From Forficula auricularia (lineage: Eukaryota; Arthropoda; Insecta; Dermaptera; Forficulidae), in the NCBI GenBank assembly GCA_024734495.1, contig JALMQS010000085.1, positions 27,601,178 through 27,665,177 on the forward strand: DNA of 64,000 nucleotides. Direction: 5' to 3'. Below the pieces are notes generated by a model. It did no database searches. It worked only from the letters and a program-made list of their open reading frames with translations, and was not told the DNA's origin. Shown here piece after piece: positions 42,975 through 53,019 of this stretch (position 1 is its first letter; each line of letters starts with the position of its first letter). A program made the position numbers and the translations under genes.

Positions 42975-43020
42975 TATATACAGTTTCGGTCACCACTGGT
43001 CGACCATCCTCAGTAGTTCT
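42975..43020 (-). ncRNA. Hammerhead ribozyme-like motif, family E
   Basis: Minus strand: CTGAGGA, stem II GGTC/GACC with a long loop, GAAA, CTGTA. Core bases fit CUGANGA...GAAA with a GUA cut site; stem I is short. Weaker than families A and B. Confidence 0.45.
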
Positions 43021-43215
43021 AAAAATTGAAATGAAACACTTATTTACATTTTTTCTTTTTATAGAGAATTATATAACACAAATTTTTTTTTTTTATAATA
43101 ATTTGAAATCATACATACACATCTCGTTCAAGAACCGGAATTTGTCATTTCACATGAAACATTCATTCTTAAATCTTCAATATAGATACATCACATAATT
43201 CATTACAATCACACA

Positions 43216-43219
<4 letters not shown>

Positions 43220-43271
<52 letters not shown>
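43220..43271. repeat. (TA)n microsatellite
   Basis: About 26 uninterrupted TA units within the insertion at 42889-43694. Confidence 0.95.
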
Positions 43272-43274
<3 letters not shown>

Positions 43275-43684
43275 ACTATTTATAAAAACGTTTATCACTG
43301 AACTAGAAACTATTTTGAATTAATGATTATATTAAATATTATTTTCAATTTTATTTTTTTCTAATTATCTCATTGCATAGTCAATTATTATACAATTAAA
43401 AAATCCATTATAAATAATCCATTCTAGAAACACATTATAAGTTAATTTACTCTTTATTTTTTATTTTTTATTAATGAAATTAATGAAATATCAAAAAATA
43501 CACATCTTCCTATTACATTTTTCTTATAAAATCAATACCTGTTTAATCAACATACTAAATCAATTCAACACTCTCACAACAATGACACAATTAGACTGTA
43601 GCATTCTGATATGTTTTCCGAATCCATTTTGATAGTTATTAAAATTATTGTTTTATTATATTTGTGACAAAACCAACCCTTCAA

Positions 43685-43921
43685 TTTAACGACAAATTAA
43701 TAATATCTATTATGGGTAATGTTCGAGACTCGGTATTTGATGCAATCAAAGAACATATGTACGATAATGATATTGAATCAAATCATATCATTAATTTGAT
43801 TAAAATGATTAGTTTTAATTATTGTAGCATAAGATTATACCACCAAGGAGAATGTTTAAACACAAATTCAAACAGGATAAGGAGTAAATTTACTAAAATG
43901 ATTTTGTTTAGTAATCAATGA
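43685..43921 (+). pseudogene. P-type transposase C-terminus (continuation)
   Basis: FNDKLIISIMGNVRDSVFD and CSIRLYHQGECLN, then SNRIRSKFTKMILFSNQ and stop. It continues the frame interrupted at 42836. The RxKFTKxILFxNQ ending is typical of THAP9/P-type transposases. An inverted decayed copy is at 250-480. Confidence 0.65.
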
Positions 43922-43927
43922 TTTTAT

Positions 43928-44200
43928 TATAATAATAAAACTTGAGCAAGATGCGAGGTAGGTTTCACAAAAAAAAAGAAATAAAACAAAATTGAGTTTT
44001 GAATTCGATATATTTCGGGGGTGAGCCCAAACTCAGTTTTCTTTGACTCCTGATGATGATGCTCACCCCCGAAATTTATCGAATTCTCAAAACTCAATTT
44101 TGTTTTATTTCTTTTTTTGTCAAACCTACCTCGCATCTTGCTCAAGTTTTATTATTATATTAAAATGTTTCACCTAGAACCAACATCTATCTCCTTAAAA
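43928..44200. repeat. Hairpin repeat with a nested palindrome in its loop
   Basis: Outer arms TAAAACTTGAGCAAGATGCG / complement match those at 22490. The loop holds a second palindrome (AATTGAGTTTTGAATTCGAT) whose centre reads CTGATGATGATGCTCACC and CCGAAAT, a possible decayed ribozyme. AAATGTTTCACCTAGAACC follows. Confidence 0.6.
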
Positions 44201-44289
44201 GTTAATGATTTTATTTATGTATGAACCTTGTATGAACATAATTTAATTTTTTATTATGTTCTAAATTTCCCCAGATAATTACTATTGTT

Positions 44290-44848
44290 TTTATTATGAT
44301 ATTTAAATATTTTTCATTAATAAATATGATGTTGCGAATTTTTTTCGACTTACTTTAATTACGATTTTTATACTGACAAAATATTTGGTAAAATCAAATG
44401 ATGAACTTGGTTGAATGTTCCGTCAATTGATTCAAAAAACTGTATTTAAAAGGAATAATTATTTACTTGATTTGGCATTCGAAATTAATAAATATTTTGG
44501 TAACCTACAATTGATTAAAATAGTAAAATATATTGTTGTATATATATGGAGATGGGAAGAGAGTGTTGCTCGATGCCCGAATTATTGTAAAATATGTAAT
44601 TTACCATAAATAAAACATTTTGTTAAAAAAAATATATATTTTGGTATATTAATTTAATATTAATTTGCGATTATTGGAATCCAAAATAAATAATCTAAAC
44701 TACGATAAATTTATCTCAATGTATAATAATTCCTATAGCGCCCATGCTATTCTCGTTGTTTCTGCCTACTGATGACGTCACGTTCTCTAGTTGATGTTGG
44801 CCTCGACCAAATCGACACCAGGGCGTGTCTATATCTTATATGGTCTAA
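44290..44848. mobile_element. 3' terminal region of a P-type element (copy 2)
   Basis: Direct copy of about 540-1085. It follows the transposase C-terminus at 43685-43921 in the expected orientation, so it is the element's 3' end. The open frame 44415-44609 is not conserved as protein. Confidence 0.5.
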
Positions 44849-45043
44849 GGGCCGGTTGTATGTCGCAAAGTAAATGCTTTTACCACTAACAAACGGTAGA
44901 TGGTAAATGGAGGGGTTGATGGCCAATCAGATGACAGGAACTTTCAGTGCCTGTCATCTGATTGGTCATCACAGAACCTACATTTACCATCTACCGTTTG
45001 TTAGTGGTAAAAAGCATTTACTTTGCGACATACAACTCGGCCC
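44849..45043. mobile_element. PIF/Harbinger-like MITE, 195 bp, TAA TSD
   Basis: Ends GGGCCGGTTGTATGTCGC and its complement with one extra base. The arms are nearly perfect over ~80 bp. TAA is duplicated at 44846-44848 and 45044-45046. A 3-bp TWA duplication is typical of PIF/Harbinger. A diverged relative may lie at 15050-15180 (CCGGTTTTATGTCGC). Confidence 0.75.
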
Positions 45044-46173
45044 TAAGAGTGCAACTCAATGTTAAAAGGCGGTTCCAATTTTTATGGTGACGTCACAAGT
45101 CGACAGCCATTAGTCGGGAATGAAAAAGGCGGGAAATAGCATTAGTATTAGGAATACATGGCCGTCGATTATTATTATTAATAGTATTATTATTATTAGG
45201 AATAGCAATCCAGAATGGAATTATTTTTTTGAGTAATTTAAAAATTAGAAAAATAACTATTTCTTAAAATAAAATTAGGAGAAAAGGGAGATATGAAATA
45301 AAACTATAAATAAATGTAATTATTTTTATTATTTTAATATAAAATTCAGATACAAATATTGGGCAAACTAAGCGAAGGCCAGTTGAGAGATTACGTGAAC
45401 ACGAACTGTCCATCTCAAAAACGAATAAAAATAATACAGCCCTCGCGATTCACGCCCAAGAAAAAAATCATAAATTTAATTTCAACGAATTTAATATCAT
45501 TTTCCAGGAAAATAATTATTTTAAACGAACAATCCTGGAAATGATTACAATTAAAAATCTCTTATCGCGCGCAGTAAATTACAGGTCCGACGTGATGGAC
45601 CTGAGTATTTGCTGGGATGGCTTAATTAATAATTTAAAACTCCTGTGACGAATTTAATTAAAAAAAAAATAAAAAAATATTAATAATATGTAAATATATT
45701 AATGACGTTCCGAACTATGTTTTTTAAAAGGAAAAAAAAAAAAAAAGAACTTTGTATATATTTTGTAAAAATTTTGGGACTGATAATGACCATATTTATA
45801 AATTTGTAAATAATTGTAATATAAATTTAAAAAAAAAACCAACAACTATACCGATATGCGCAACGATATTCTGCGCATCCAATGATTGGTGGGGACATGT
45901 TATACATTCATTCATTTATATATATCTCATTAACATATGGATCATCAATTGCTTTTACTTTGTTTTCTATTCGAGATGAAAAAGAATTTTTATAATGTTT
46001 TTTTGGCATTGTCAAAGGAGACAGAAAGTAACTATTTTTTGAACTACTTTAATTGACTTTTTGTTGTAAGTAGATTTATGATTATTATTTTTGTTTTGTT
46101 ATATTGTTTTTATATTGTGAATGATTTGTGAAAATCCCAATACAAATTAATGTTCGTCTTCCCCTCAATTATA

Positions 46174-46217
46174 TAGACCCTGAAGAAGGAGAGAATAAAT
46201 CTCCGAAACGTCGGTTT
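46174..46217 (+). ncRNA. Hammerhead ribozyme-like motif, family B copy 3
   Basis: Stem I GACC/GGTT, CTGAAGA at 46180, stem II GGAGA/TCTCC (both sides changed, pairing kept), GAAA, CG, GTC. The compensatory stem change supports selection on structure in the parent lineage. Confidence 0.7.
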
Positions 46218-46494
46218 AACAAATAAATGTAAAATAATAAAACCTCTATAGTCTTATTTTTTACAACCACCGTGGACTGCTTTCATCAACATCCAATTGC
46301 ATATTTATACCAGTCCGTCTCCTAAAGAAAATCTCTATCAATTCAGATACAAAATTTTAACAAATTAAAAAAAATCTTGTCATGATGTCTTGCTGGATAT
46401 CTGAAAAAAATATATACCTATATATTAAAGAAACATAACAAGAAATTATAATTGAAAAGTTTTTATTTTGCCGAGAGTAGCAGAGTTGTTGAAT

Positions 46495-47590
46495 TATAAT
46501 AATAATAATAATAATAATAATTCTTTATTAGCTATTTTAGCTATACATCATACAATTAAACAAATATATGTAATTTGTTTTTAAATAATACATTCATTAG
46601 ATACAAAAAGATAGAGATAATCAATACATTCTAAAATATAACAATTTATATTAAACATATAAATGTATAACACACCATACATAACAATAAACAAATGAAC
46701 ACTTGTACATATAAACAATAATAATAATAATAACTAAAGTACAAATTAATCCTACATAAAAAAAACAAAAATCACAATCTTGGTATTATGGGAAAAGGAA
46801 TATAACAAAAATAATAATAACAGTAACAACATATATATAAAACATATCACAAGTAATTATTGCTCTGATATTAGCAATAGCCTCACTTCTCTTTTAAATG
46901 CCGATAAAGTTTTAGATTTTTTGATGTATTCGGGTAAGTTATTATATAATCTTAACCCCTTATAGAATACGCGGTTCATGGTGCTTGCCTTGTTTACTGT
47001 ACTCAAGTAGAAGTCTCCCTGTTGTCTTGTTCCATGGGAATGTATTGGTTTCATTTCGTTTAATTTATCTATTAGATATTGAGGTGCAAGTTGGTTTATT
47101 ATTTTGTAAACAAATATCAAAACTTGCATTTGTATACCATTATTTATATTAAGCCACTCCAATGTGTCAAGCATTTCTTTTATCCTGGTGTACCTATTGC
47201 ACTTTAATATAATTCTCATGGCTTTATTCTGGAGTTTTTGCAACCGTTCAATATCCGTTTTACAAAAGATATATATAGAACTGTTGGGCAGTACATGAAA
47301 TGTGGCAGTATTATTGATTTATAAACAAGTGAAGCTGTATATGCCGAAATATATTTTCTTATTCTGTTAAGAACGCCAATTTTTTTGCTACCTTATTAAT
47401 GATATAATTTGCGTGTTCCCTGAATGTTAGTTTATCATCAATCATATTACCTAAGTATTTTATTTCTTTACCTGTTCCACGTTTTCATTTCCAATTTTTA
47501 TATCACTATTTATATGATAAACTCCCATTGAGATTAACATGTATTTAGTTTTTATTATAATTATAATTTTATTATAAAGAGAAACAAAGA
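46495..47590 (-). pseudogene. LINE reverse transcriptase C-terminus with (TTA)n tail, copy 1
   Basis: The minus frame 46857-47243 reads LQNKAMRIILKCNRYTRIKE, MLDTLEWLNINNGIQMQVL and KIINQLAPQYLIDKLNEM. This is the region after the palm in jockey/CR1-like LINEs, ending FKREVRLLLISEQ. Upstream pieces continue past 47243 in shifted frames. The element ends in an (AAT)n run (plus coordinates 46495-46525), its 3' tail. The inverted copy at 60990-61850 lacks this tail. Confidence 0.8.
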
Positions 47591-47771
47591 GGTTGTTGCA
47601 AATAAACATACACATATACTATATATATATATATATATATACAGGGTGCTTCAAAAAAATGTATACACACTCCGAACTTCCATAGAAAATTTATTTACCG
47701 TTCTACAAAGTTAAATTTCAGGAAAATAGAAAGCTGAAAGTCCAATGTAAATGAAACATAAATAACAAATG

Positions 47772-48161
47772 TTAATACTGTTCAAATTGGTGACCTGCAG
47801 CATCAATACAATTCTGAGTACGAGTCACCACTGATTCTGTACATCGTATCAAAACGTCCAATGAGATTTCTCTACACACTGCTTGAATCTCATTCCAAAG
47901 AATGTCTAGGTTACGTGGTTTACGTTTGTACACCTCATCTTTTACTGTGCCCCACAAGAAGAAATCCAGTGGTGTAAGGTCTGGAGAGCGTGCTGGAAAC
48001 TCGATTGGCCCCCTGCGTCCTATCCACTGGCCCGACAAATTTTGATCCAGGTAAGCTCGTACGTCCCTGTGATAGTGCGGCGGGGCACCATCTTGTTGAA
48101 AATAAAAATCATCATTACCGTATAATGCACGAATGGCAGGAAATATGGAATCAGCAAGCAT
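47772..48161 (-). pseudogene. Tc1/mariner-type transposase C-terminal half
   Basis: YFQQDGAPPHYHRDVRAYL contains the second catalytic aspartate. FPARSPDLTPLDFFLWGTVK holds the third acidic residue. The C-terminus is GHQFEQY. The N-terminal HTH domain and first aspartate are missing. The duplicate fragment at 48249-48434 on the plus strand is the other arm. Confidence 0.85.
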
Positions 48162-48248
48162 TGTTAGGTAATTAATACCAGTTACAGTGCCTTCAAATCG
48201 AAAAGGTTTCCAGCACGCTCTCCAGACCTTACACCACTGGATTTCTTC

Positions 48249-48434
48249 TTGTGGGGCACAGTAAAAGATGAGGTGTACAAACGTAAACCACGTAACCTAG
48301 ACATTCTTTGGAATGAGATTCAAGCAGTGTGTAGAGAAATCTCATTGGACGTTTTGATACGATGTACAGAATCAGTGGTGACTCGTACTCAGAATTGTAT
48401 TGATGCTGCAGGTCACCAATTTGAACAGTATTAA
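48249..48434 (+). pseudogene. Duplicated transposase C-terminus, right arm
   Basis: Same peptide as the end of the minus-strand fragment (WGTVKDEVYKRKPRNLDILW to GHQFEQY), identical as far as I can see, in opposite orientation. Confidence 0.85.
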
Positions 48435-49576
48435 CATTTGTTATTTATGTTTCATTTACATTGGACTTTCAGCTTTCTATTTTCCTGAAATTTAACCTTG
48501 TAGAACGGTAAATAAATCTTCTATGGAAGTTCAAAGTGTGTATACATTTTTTTGAAGCACCCTGTATATATTAAACAAATAATTAATATATAGATATATA
48601 TATATATATGTGTATGTTTATTTGCATCAAGCAGAGGACAACCTCTTTGTTTCTCTTTATTTATCAAGAAATTATAGTTGATTCTTCAACATTGGCTAAT
48701 GGATTAAATAATATAAGATAATAGCAATAATAAGGCCAGTCTCCATTAAATAAAAAGCAGCGGCGACGGGCCTAAAAGCAAGAAAATTAATATTTGTTAA
48801 AAAGTTTTAAATCTACATAATATTAGTATCTTATATTAACCAATCCATTACTCAGCGAAAACCAGGGGGAAGGTATTGAAGAAGTTTGGCCAGGAACACC
48901 GTGGAAATAATTATATACCGAAAAATAAATTTTTACAAGTATTAAGGATTAGGATAATAGGTCTAATAAAGCAGGAAATAGTTATGGAAATGAGTTATAG
49001 AAGTATTAATAAAAAATAAATAAAGACAGTTGAACAATTGAAAGTAAAAGATAGTAGAAGTTAGTTTTAATTAAAATAAAATGAAATCAACTGAGAGAAA
49101 TGACAAAATTAGCTTTTGGAATGTTCTTATCTTATTTATTATCAATTAACAATTTTTTAATAATTAATATGATTTTTAGATTGACAGATCTTAGCCAACT
49201 TAATAACAGAAAAATTCATAATAAAATAAAGAAAATTTAAAAAATTAAAAATAAAAAATAAAAATTTAAAAAAATATAAAATTCTAAGTAGTTTTCACAA
49301 AAATACACCATTCTTCTTAACAAAAAAGAAAACTATATATTTTAGAATATGACTATTTTATTTTTTGGAGAAAATATGTTGGCAACTTGCGCCTGTGGGA
49401 AACGAAAATTGGAACCGATTTCCCTATCTAAGTTGCAGCCTCCTATAGTATCTTTTTATCTATGGCAGCCCTTTGTATTTTATAATTACACTCGTCTGTC
49501 AAAGTGATAATAATTTCTTTTTCTCTATTATTCTATTATTTAAATAAAATTATTTTAATATATTTATATAAGAATA

Positions 49577-49646
49577 ATGGATACATTACAGATTATTGAT
49601 ATGAATACGATTGTCAATAATCCCAACCATTATCCAATTTATAAAG
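49577..49646 (+). CDS. C2H2 zinc-finger gene, exon 1
   Basis: Encodes 23 residues (MDTLQIIDMNTIVNNPNHYP...) and the first base of the next codon. The donor is AAAG|GTTAGT. The ATG is the first in the exon and matches first exons at 22839 and (mutated) 30949. The same exon is present inverted at 59878-59947. Upstream is the end of the inverted P element, with GTCTGTCAAAGTGATAATAA between. Confidence 0.7.
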
Positions 49647-49822
49647 GTTAGTATATAGGTTTACTTTTTATTTTATTTTATTTAGAAATTTATTTTTTTC
49701 ATTAATTTAAAAGATACAGAGTAAATTACATAACTATACATAATCATAGAAACAGATGAATAAACCGTTTTTATTAATCGAACTTGGCCTTTTTTTACAC
49801 ATGGGTTTTTGTTGGGATATAT

Positions 49823-51077
49823 ATGGGTTTTATCTTGAGACAGTCTTATAACTCAAAAACAATAAATTATATGAAAAAAGTTTCAAATAAAAGTTTATTT
49901 ATATCGAGGGGAAAACTAAACTACTCTATTATTTATCGAACTAGAACAAGCTTTCAAGGGTATTTAAAGGTCAACTTCTGTTTTTTAAATGGAAACCTAT
50001 ACATTTCTTTACGGATCCTGAATCTTCAAAAAAAATTGAACAACTTTCATAAGAACTATTTTTTATCCGACATCAAATAAACAAATAATTAAATCAATTA
50101 GATCTCAAAAAAAAAAATTTATAATAATTATTTTTAACAATCATTCAACTTAATTATCAAATAATAATGATCAAATATTTAATTATTAAATAAATAATTT
50201 AATAATAATTAATATTTTAATAATTTTTCGACATTAGTCTGTGATTTTCCAGAGTGTTATCGGAAGTATTCTGGATGAATTCCAATTCCAATTTTGTTAT
50301 TTTGGCCTGTTGTAGTTTCTTCGAAGCTTTTACACTTTATGTTTTTTTTTAACAGATTTACAAGACGATAAAATGAAGCTTGCGAGCGTGTATTCCTATC
50401 AGGAAAACACTCGGCATCCATTTGTCATTTCAATGGCAGCCCCATAACACTTCTTCCACATTCACCATAAATTAAGACCATTTCAATTCTATCTTCAACA
50501 AAAAAATGCTCCATTTTTATTATGGAAATACAATATAACTATCTACTGGATTGACACGAGAAATAAACTTTTTTAAGCTCAAGAATTTTAAAAAGATCTA
50601 TTAAGTCTAGAACATAATCTCTTAAATCTGAGTATAACGAAGTTTTAATATCATTATAAACACTTATTTTCATTGTTGTGACTTTTCGATTTAATAATTA
50701 TTTGTTTAATAATTAATTATTTAATTATTATTATTTGAATATTAAGTTAAATAATTGTTAAAAATAATTATTAAGATTATTTTTTGAGATCTGATTGAGT
50801 TAATATTTTGTTTATTTGATGTCGGATAAAAAAATAGTTCTTATGAAAGTTGTTCAATTTTTTTTTGAATATTAAGGATCCGCAAAGAAATATATAGGTT
50901 TCCATTTAAAAAACAGAAGTTGACCTTTAAATACCCTTGAAAGCTTGTTCTAGTTCGATAAACAATAGCGTAGTTTAGTTTCCTCCTCGATATAAATAAA
51001 CTTTTATTTGAAACTTTTTTCATATAATCCACTGTTTTTGAGTTATAAGACTGTCTCAAGATAAAAAACTTATCCGG
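49823..51077. mobile_element. CCGGGTGA-type TIR element in intron 1
   Basis: Inverted arms with CTTGAGACAGTCTTATAACT near each tip, as in the element at 10621. Intact apart from mutated tips. The frames 49784-50080 and 50841-51164 are the arms. A small palindrome (ACCCGTTTTTTAGTAAGAAC, 51090-51125) follows it. Confidence 0.65.
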
Positions 51078-51419
51078 TATATATATATATAGTAAAAACC
51101 CGTTTTTTAGTAAGAACGGGTTCTTACTATTTAAAACGAGTTTCATAGAATATCTTTGTGTCAACTAGAGTTTACTGATATTGGTTGAGTTTGGTTTAAA
51201 GGTCTAGAATCTTCATTTCTGACCTTCCTCCTCATTTTGGGTGTTTATTTTTAAATTATTTTAAACGAAAATGTCAATAATTACATCCTGTACAACTTGC
51301 GTTTAAATTTTTGACATTTTAGTTTAAAATTTTTTGAAAATGAACACCCAAAATGAGGCCGAAAGTCAGAAATGAAGATTCACTGAAAAAACTGAATCAT
51401 TAGCCTCGCCACTAACTCT

Positions 51420-52090
51420 ACTTTAAATGACAAAGGGCTTAACCCGCCCACTTATACCCCCCAAACCAACCTCATGGGCAAAATAATTTTCAGGCCCCAA
51501 ATAATCAAAAAAGCCATTAAAAAATTGAAATCCAACTCCGCCTCTGGCCCGGATGACATCCCACCAATTTTCATTAAAAAATGCGCCCCTGAACTTGCCC
51601 CTATTTTATCCAAGCTATTCCAACTCTCTATGAATCAGGCATATTCCCCAAAAGCTGGAAAATAGCCAGTGTCACACCTATTCCTAAAAAAGGAGACTCT
51701 TCACAAATCTCTAATTACAGACCTATCTCAATCACCTCTGTTCTTTCCAAAATAATGGAATTGGTTATAAACCAACACGTCCTTCATTACTTAGAAAACA
51801 ATAAATTAATTCACGATAGGCAATATGGATTTAGACAAAATCGTTCCACAGGCGACATCTTAACCTATGTCACCTACACCTTGAACAAAACTCTAGAGGC
51901 CGGAAAAGAAACCCTCGCTGTAGACCTAGATATCTCAAAAGCTTTTGACCAAGTTTGGCACAACAATCTTCTTGCCAAACTGACAGTCTTTGGATTCACA
52001 CCAACACTTCACAAATGGATAGAAAGCTTTCTGACAAACCGTAGTATCAAAGTTGTGGTGGATGGAATATCATCTGATCGTTCACCATAA
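51420..52090 (+). pseudogene. LINE reverse transcriptase fragment in intron 1
   Basis: IIKKAIKKLKSNSASGPDDI, WKIASVTPIPKKGD, ISNYRPISITSVLSKIMELV, QYGFRQNRSTGDILTYVT, LDISKAFDQVWHNNLLAKL. These are RT motifs 0 to 3 with the first catalytic Asp (DISKAFD) of a jockey/CR1-type LINE. One frameshift lies near 51660. It stops before the FADD-type motif and is truncated at both ends. Confidence 0.85.
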
Positions 52091-52252
52091 ACGCTGGTGT
52101 ATAAATAAATATATATAAAGAATATTTCATTCGAATCAATTCTGACGTCTGAGTTCATTTATATTCAGCTGGGCTCGATTTTAGCTCGCTATTGTCCATG
52201 GGGGCCTTGAACATTGATATCTAACTAAAAATTGCAATATTATCTTTTTCAG

Positions 52253-52396
52253 GGCCACATTTCTTGTGCAGTGATTGTCTTACGAATTTTATTAGTGAAG
52301 AATTTCTCAACAAACATCAAAAGAAATGTATACATAGGAAATTACATTTAATTTTAAAAATGAAATTTCAATTGAGACGAAATACATCAGCTGATG
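52253..52396 (+). CDS. C2H2 zinc-finger gene, exon 2
   Basis: Acceptor TTTTTCAG, 144 nt, phase 1 at both ends, donor GATG|GTAAG. Encodes PHFLCSDCLTNFISEEFL and NKHQKKCIHRKLHL: a single atypical finger with C-x2-C and H-x4-C ligands. The homologous exon at 32968 is broken. Confidence 0.75.
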
Positions 52397-52736
52397 GTAA
52401 GTTCATTTATTTGATTAACAACCTTGGGAGAATTCTTCAAATTCTAATTTAGATGAAAATAGGCCTCTCTCCCTTTGTCCTCCATCTCGGAGACCATTAG
52501 GATATTTGAGAGATAAAACTTTTAAGATTTTATTTCTTTTAATTTTCATTGATTAATGAATGCATTAAATTATAATTCCTTAGCAAACTACAAACTACTT
52601 ATCTAACGATATTATTAAATGATTTCACAATACAAAAATAACATTAATAATCCTGAGCGGGTGAAATCCTCTGACATATATATTTAATTATCTACTAAAA
52701 TCTTTGATTAAATTGACCTTGAAAGCTTCTTTTTTT

Positions 52737-52975
52737 TCCGAGAGTAGCAGAATTTTTATAAATTAAAGGAGACAATTAAAGAGTATATTATCTGCTGGAA
52801 AAATATTCTTTATAAATAAATTAAAAAAATTGTTTTTCCAGCTGAGGACACACTTTTATTGTGCCTATAATTTAAATTGGCGGGGTCCGGGGAGGGTGGG
52901 GATCGTGGGTTGGGGGTCCAGGGGCCGTGCCCCTTGGCTAAGGAGGTTGACGCCGAAGGCGGGCCTTGCAGCTAG
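52737..52975 (+). repeat. Decayed Penelope-like tail followed by a Helitron-like 3' end
   Basis: CCGAGAGTAGCAGAATTTTT at 52740 and GACACACTTTTATTG at 52846 mark a family-A palindromic tail that has lost the ribozyme. Next to it, CGCCGAAGGCGGGCCTTGCA and CTAG followed by T (52976) has the hairpin plus CTRR layout of Helitron 3' ends. Confidence 0.45.
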
Positions 52976-53019
52976 TTAATTATAAAAATACTAAACCTAG
53001 AATAAACTTTACTGCTATG

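Larger units (their letters stand above)
42889..43694. mobile_element. Palindrome-ended insertion with hammerhead-like motif
   Basis: Arms 42889-42951 and 43633-43694 are inverse complements (GTTGGTTTTGTCACAAATAT). They interrupt the P-type transposase frame and duplicate a few bases of it on each side. The interior has a ribozyme-like motif on the minus strand and a (TA)n run. Confidence 0.6.
47642..48564. mobile_element. Tc1/mariner-type fold-back element, 923 bp
   Basis: Ends CAGGGTGCTTCAAAAAAATG and complement, with TA on each side. Arms of ~360 bp (47642-48000 and 48209-48564) each carry the transposase C-terminus in opposite orientation, so it arose by inverted joining of two ends. The matching site in the inverted duplication (60948-60963) is empty. 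Confidence 0.85.
45047..49440 (-). mobile_element. Second P/THAP element, inverted and heavily interrupted
   Basis: The minus-strand counterpart of 25828-30078. The 3' end (45050-45360) matches 29755-30060, 46370-46450 matches 29600-29700, 48665-48790 matches 29515-29610, and 49300-49440 matches the 5' end. Most of the transposase is deleted. Insertions include a family-B tail, a LINE and a Tc1-like fold-back. It ends just upstream of the intact zinc-finger gene. Confidence 0.7.

Noticed and set aside
46857..47243. Domesticated gene interpretation of the LINE C-terminal ORF
   Set aside because: It is open in both palindrome copies, but only because the duplication is recent. It has an adjacent frameshift and an (AAT)n tail, so it is a dead LINE.
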